NCBI GenBank assembly: GCA_027031305.1
Contig: JALVRJ010000089.1
Coordinates: 1 to 17,834 of the forward strand
Direction of reading: 5' to 3'
DNA: 17,834 nt
Source of the DNA: Hyphomicrobiales bacterium
GTDB taxonomy: Bacteria; Pseudomonadota; Alphaproteobacteria; Rhizobiales; Aestuariivirgaceae
A model generated the notes under the pieces. It was given only the letters and a program-made list of their open reading frames with translations, was not told where the DNA came from and searched no databases. The translations under genes and the position numbers were made by a program. Shown piece after piece: positions 15,843 through 17,834 of this stretch (its first letter is position 1; every line of letters begins with the position of its first letter).

Positions 15843-15880
15843 AGAAGCGCCAATGGCGAAAAATCGCCATTGGCGCTTCT
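15843..15880. repeat. 17-bp perfect hairpin inside the MITE-like element
   Basis: AGAAGCGCCAATGGCGA (15843-15859) pairs perfectly with 15864-15880 around an AAAA loop. It is followed on the plus strand by CTTAACC rather than a T-run. The arm portion AGCGCCAATGGC is identical to the arm of the dapD terminator (minus strand, 44-55), so the two may be related or share a recurring stem sequence. Confidence 0.8.
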
Positions 15881-16010
15881 CTTAACCCCTCAAAAATCTT
15901 GCTATTCAGATATCAGAAACGGCACTAAATGATTTATCCAGGACAGCCCCTTTCACAATTTGGGGGCCCAAGTGGGGGCGCGGGGCTTCTGCGTGGTTCT
16001 TTATGCATTC

Positions 16011-16019
16011 TGGTATGAT
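16011..16019 (+). promoter_or_regulatory. Extended -10 candidate for the pteridine reductase-like gene
   Basis: TGGTATGAT contains TATGAT (16014-16019), one base from TATAAT, with the TG of an extended -10. It lies 70 bp before the start at 16089. No good -35 is present 15-18 bp upstream, which extended -10 promoters can tolerate. Confidence 0.4.
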
Positions 16020-16078
16020 ATCCTTGTCGCCGGAAATCATGGTTCCTGATCGATGAAAGAACGGGCCTGGCCCGCGAG

Positions 16079-16084
16079 AGGAGG
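16079..16084 (+). promoter_or_regulatory. Ribosome-binding site that fixes the start at 16089
   Basis: AGGAGG, within the longer purine run GAGAGGAGG, stands four bases before the ATG at 16089. The ATG at 16053, which would add 12 residues, has no such site. The SDR fold also begins directly after the later ATG. Confidence 0.85.
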
Positions 16085-16088
16085 CGAC

Positions 16089-16850
16089 ATGACGCGAAAG
16101 GTGGCCCTGGTAACCGGCGCGGCGAAGCGGGTGGGACGCACCATCGCACTGACGCTGGCCGAGGATGGCTTCGACGTGGCGGTGCATTACGCCACCTCAC
16201 GCGCCGACGCCGAGGAAGTGGCCGAACGCATCCGTGCCGTGGGCCGCCGCGTCGCCCTGGTGGAGGCGGACCTGGCCGAGGCGGGAGCACCGGCGCGCAT
16301 CGTCGAGGAAACGGCCGCCGCCCTGGGCCCGCCGCTGGTGCTGGTCAATAACGCCTCGCGCTTCGAGCGCGATGATGTCAACACCATGACGGTGGAGCAG
16401 TGGGACGCGCACCTCAACGTGAACCTGCGCGCGCCGGTGTTTCTCGCCCAGGCCTTCGCGCGGCTGAAGCCGCAAGGGGTGGAGGGCAACATCGTCAACA
16501 TCATCGACCAGCGGGTGCTGAAGCTCAATCCGCTGTTCTTTTCCTACACCATCAGCAAGGCCGCGCTGTTCACCGCCACGCGCACCCTGGCCCAGGCCCT
16601 GGCGCCGCGCGCCATCCGCGTCAATGCCATCGGCCCCGGCCCGACGCTGCCCAGCAAGCGCATGACGGAAGAGGATTTCGTCAGGCAGTGTTCACTGACG
16701 CTTCTGGGCTGCGGCACCTCGCCGGAGGAAATCGCCGACGCGGTGCGCTACATCCTGCGCGCCCACGCCCTCACCGGCCAGATGATCGTGCTCGACGGCG
16801 GCCAGCACCTGTTGTGGCAGACGCCGGACATCACCGAGGTGCCGGAGTGA
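16089..16850 (+). CDS. Pteridine reductase-like SDR (PTR1/FolM type)
   Basis: A 253-residue NADPH-type short-chain reductase. Coenzyme motif TGAAKRVG (9-16) has the TGxxxRxG form typical of Leishmania PTR1 and of FolM rather than the usual TGxxxGxG. NNAS (87-90) and Asn112 follow. The active site reads NIIDQRV...SYTISKAAL, with Asp140, Tyr153 and Lys157: Asp replaces the normal serine, as in PTR1. The C-terminus has VLDGGQHLLW, typical of this subgroup. By analogy it reduces dihydro- to tetrahydro-pterins or folates in the cytoplasm; the substrate is inferred. In many alphaproteobacteria a homologue lies next to folB, which is not present here. It converges with the transglycosylase gene, with only 22 bp between the stops. 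Confidence 0.8.
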   Translation: MTRKVALVTGAAKRVGRTIALTLAEDGFDVAVHYATSRADAEEVAERIRAVGRRVALVEADLAEAGAPARIVEETAAALGPPLVLVNNASRFERDDVNTMTVEQWDAHLNVNLRAPVFLAQAFARLKPQGVEGNIVNIIDQRVLKLNPLFFSYTISKAALFTATRTLAQALAPRAIRVNAIGPGPTLPSKRMTEEDFVRQCSLTLLGCGTSPEEIADAVRYILRAHALTGQMIVLDGGQHLLWQTPDITEVPE

Positions 16851-16872
16851 AGCCGGCCAGCCCGGAAGGCCG

Positions 16873-17834
16873 TCAATCCACGCTGCCGGTGGCCCGCGCC
16901 GCCCTTGCCATCAGCGCCCGCAGACGTGCTCGCGCGTTGGCCGTGACGCCCGTCTTGCGGGGAACGCGCGCCACCTTCGCCGGCGCCCGCGCCGCCGTCC
17001 GCGCGATGGCGTCGGCCAGCAGGCCGACGGAAAGCGCATAGGTTCGGGCGTTGTTGTAGGCCAGCAGGCTGCGGAAATTGCGCGTGACCAGGTAATATTG
17101 CCCATCGCCATCCAGCTTCACCAGCCAGGCCCGCGCCTTGCGCGCGTAGAAGGCCTTGCCCAACGGCCGCACGCCCAGTCTCTCCCAGGCGCGGATGTCG
17201 CGGGCGTGGCGGCGGCCGGTCAGGTGCCGTGCCGACGCTGGCACGCGCACTTTCCAGCCCCAGGGCAGGCCGCGCCGCCAGCCGCGCTTTTGCAGGTAGT
17301 TGGCGGTGGAGCCCAGGGCGTCGGCCACCGAGTTCCAGATGTCGCGGCGGGCATCGCCCGTGATGTCCACCGCGTAACCGAGGTAGGTGGTGGGGATGAA
17401 CTGCGTGTGGCCCATGGCGCCGGCCCACGAACCGCGCATCTGCGCCGGGGCGATGTCGCCTTTCTGGAGGATCTTCAGGGCGGCGACGAGCTGTTGGCGG
17501 GCATAGCGCCGCTGACGCCGCTTGCCGGCGGCGGCCATGGTGGCCAGCGCCCGCACGACATAGTGCCGGCCCATATGTTCGCCGTAATTGCTCTCCACGC
17601 CCCAGATGGCCAGCAGGATGTGCTTGTCCACCCCGAACTTGCGTTGCAGGCCACGCAGCAGCCGGGCGTGCTTGCGCAGCTTTTCCACGCCGGCGGCAAT
17701 GCGCTTTTCCGACAGCCGGCGACGCAGGTATTGCGCCGGCGGCGTGCGAAACTCCGGTTGCCAGGCCTGGCGTTCCAGCACCTTCATGTCCGGCGCCATG
17801 GCCCCCTTCACGGCGAAGGCGCGCCGGACATGAA
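16873..17834 (-). CDS. MltB-family lytic murein transglycosylase (5' end beyond window)
   Basis: A periplasmic peptidoglycan-cleaving enzyme (GH103, SLT_2 domain). It cuts between MurNAc and GlcNAc and leaves a 1,6-anhydro end. The visible part includes QPEF, AIWGVESNYGEHMGRHYVV (with the catalytic glutamate in VESNYG), GSWAGAMGHTQFIPTTYLGY, DARRDIWNSVADALGSTANY and the ending NFRSLLAYNNARTYALSVGL. A basic tail of about 60 residues follows. The frame stays open to the window's last base, so the start and any signal peptide lie outside. A GTG at 17811 is internal, because family sequence (RRAFAVKGAMAPDMKVLERQ) already runs through it. Which MltB paralogue this is cannot be told. Confidence 0.9.
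   Translation of the reverse strand, partial: HVRRAFAVKGAMAPDMKVLERQAWQPEFRTPPAQYLRRRLSEKRIAAGVEKLRKHARLLRGLQRKFGVDKHILLAIWGVESNYGEHMGRHYVVRALATMAAAGKRRQRRYARQQLVAALKILQKGDIAPAQMRGSWAGAMGHTQFIPTTYLGYAVDITGDARRDIWNSVADALGSTANYLQKRGWRRGLPWGWKVRVPASARHLTGRRHARDIRAWERLGVRPLGKAFYARKARAWLVKLDGDGQYYLVTRNFRSLLAYNNARTYALSVGLLADAIARTAARAPAKVARVPRKTGVTANARARLRALMARAARATGSVD

Larger units (their letters stand above)
15707..15965. mobile_element. MITE-like element, 259 bp, with terminal inverted repeats and 7-bp target duplication
   Basis: The ends are 25-bp inverted repeats (15707-15731 and 15941-15965) with one mismatch; 22 consecutive inner bases (15710-15731 and 15941-15962) are perfect and include TGTGAAAGGGGCTGTCC. 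Immediately outside lies the direct repeat GCCCAAG (15700-15706 and 15966-15972), as expected for a target-site duplication. The element has no open frame resembling a transposase, so it would depend on an enzyme encoded elsewhere. The GGGGCTGTCC tip resembles ends of some DDE insertion sequences, but I cannot assign a family. It is richer in A and T than its surroundings. Confidence 0.75.
15687..15986. repeat. Interrupted GC-rich hairpin, the insertion target
   Basis: GCCCCGCGCCCCC (15687-15699) is perfectly complementary to GGGGGCGCGGGGC (15974-15986), although they lie 274 bp apart. If the element at 15707-15965 and one copy of the 7-bp repeat are removed, the arms close as one hairpin: 13 perfect pairs, then G-T and C-G, over a CCAA loop. 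T-tracts beside it are weak (TTCT on plus; TTTT two bases beyond the stem on minus), so it may have been a terminator or a REP-like palindrome. Confidence 0.7.

Noticed and set aside
15836..15928. A 30-residue basic open frame inside the MITE-like element (begins MTKKRQWRK)
   Set aside because: It runs straight through the 17-bp perfect hairpin, lacks a clear ribosome-binding site, and is explained by the repeat structure.
16748..17428. A 226-codon minus-strand frame overlapping the transglycosylase and the end of the reductase
   Set aside because: It is an out-of-frame shadow of the MltB-type gene and lacks domain features.

Overview
The window reads as a chromosomal segment of a GC-rich alphaproteobacterium. 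The clues are an Irr-type regulator of the Fur superfamily, a ribosomal protein L21 with the C-terminal helix-hairpin-helix extension seen in many alphaproteobacteria, UbiG (ubiquinone synthesis), two near-consensus CtrA-type boxes, and a heparinase II/III-like gene. I cannot name the genus. No rRNA, tRNA, CRISPR array, phage gene or transposase gene is visible.

Layout. Positions 1-2637 hold a minus-strand operon, argB - HAD phosphatase - dapD. Its genes overlap by 4 bp (ATGA) at both junctions, and a hairpin plus T-tract terminator follows dapD at the window edge. A divergent gene for the PPDK/PEP-synthase regulatory protein follows (2765-3613), then on the minus strand an orphan moaD, a very short Wza-like export lipoprotein, irr, and an SDR-fold protein that lacks its catalytic residues. 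A DUF695-RraB fusion (plus) and a cold-shock gene (minus, with a strong terminator) come next. A 3.4-kb LplT-PlsC-acyl-ACP synthetase fusion (aas) follows. After it is the rplU-rpmA operon, with a recognisable promoter, a leader hairpin and an intrinsic terminator. ubiG (minus) and the heparinase-like gene (plus) diverge around a CtrA-like box. The window closes with a PTR1/FolM-type pteridine reductase-like gene and a convergent MltB-type lytic transglycosylase whose 5' end lies beyond the right edge.

The most unusual part is the 466-bp gap between the heparinase-like gene and the reductase. A 259-bp element without a transposase gene (15707-15965) has 25-bp terminal inverted repeats (24/25 match) flanked directly by a perfect 7-bp direct repeat, GCCCAAG. 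Removing the element and one repeat copy restores a 13-15 bp GC-rich hairpin, so the element appears to have inserted into a hairpin loop. Inside it are a 26-bp perfect inverted repeat topped by two small hairpins (a T shape) and a separate 17-bp perfect hairpin. This looks like a MITE-type element that I do not recognise.

Most genes here are housekeeping: amino-acid synthesis, central-metabolism control, cofactors, lipid repair, ribosome, iron regulation and peptidoglycan turnover. There is no defence or secondary-metabolite cluster. Besides the nested palindrome, the points worth a second look are the pseudo-SDR, the one-domain export lipoprotein, the CtrA-like boxes and the rplU leader hairpin.
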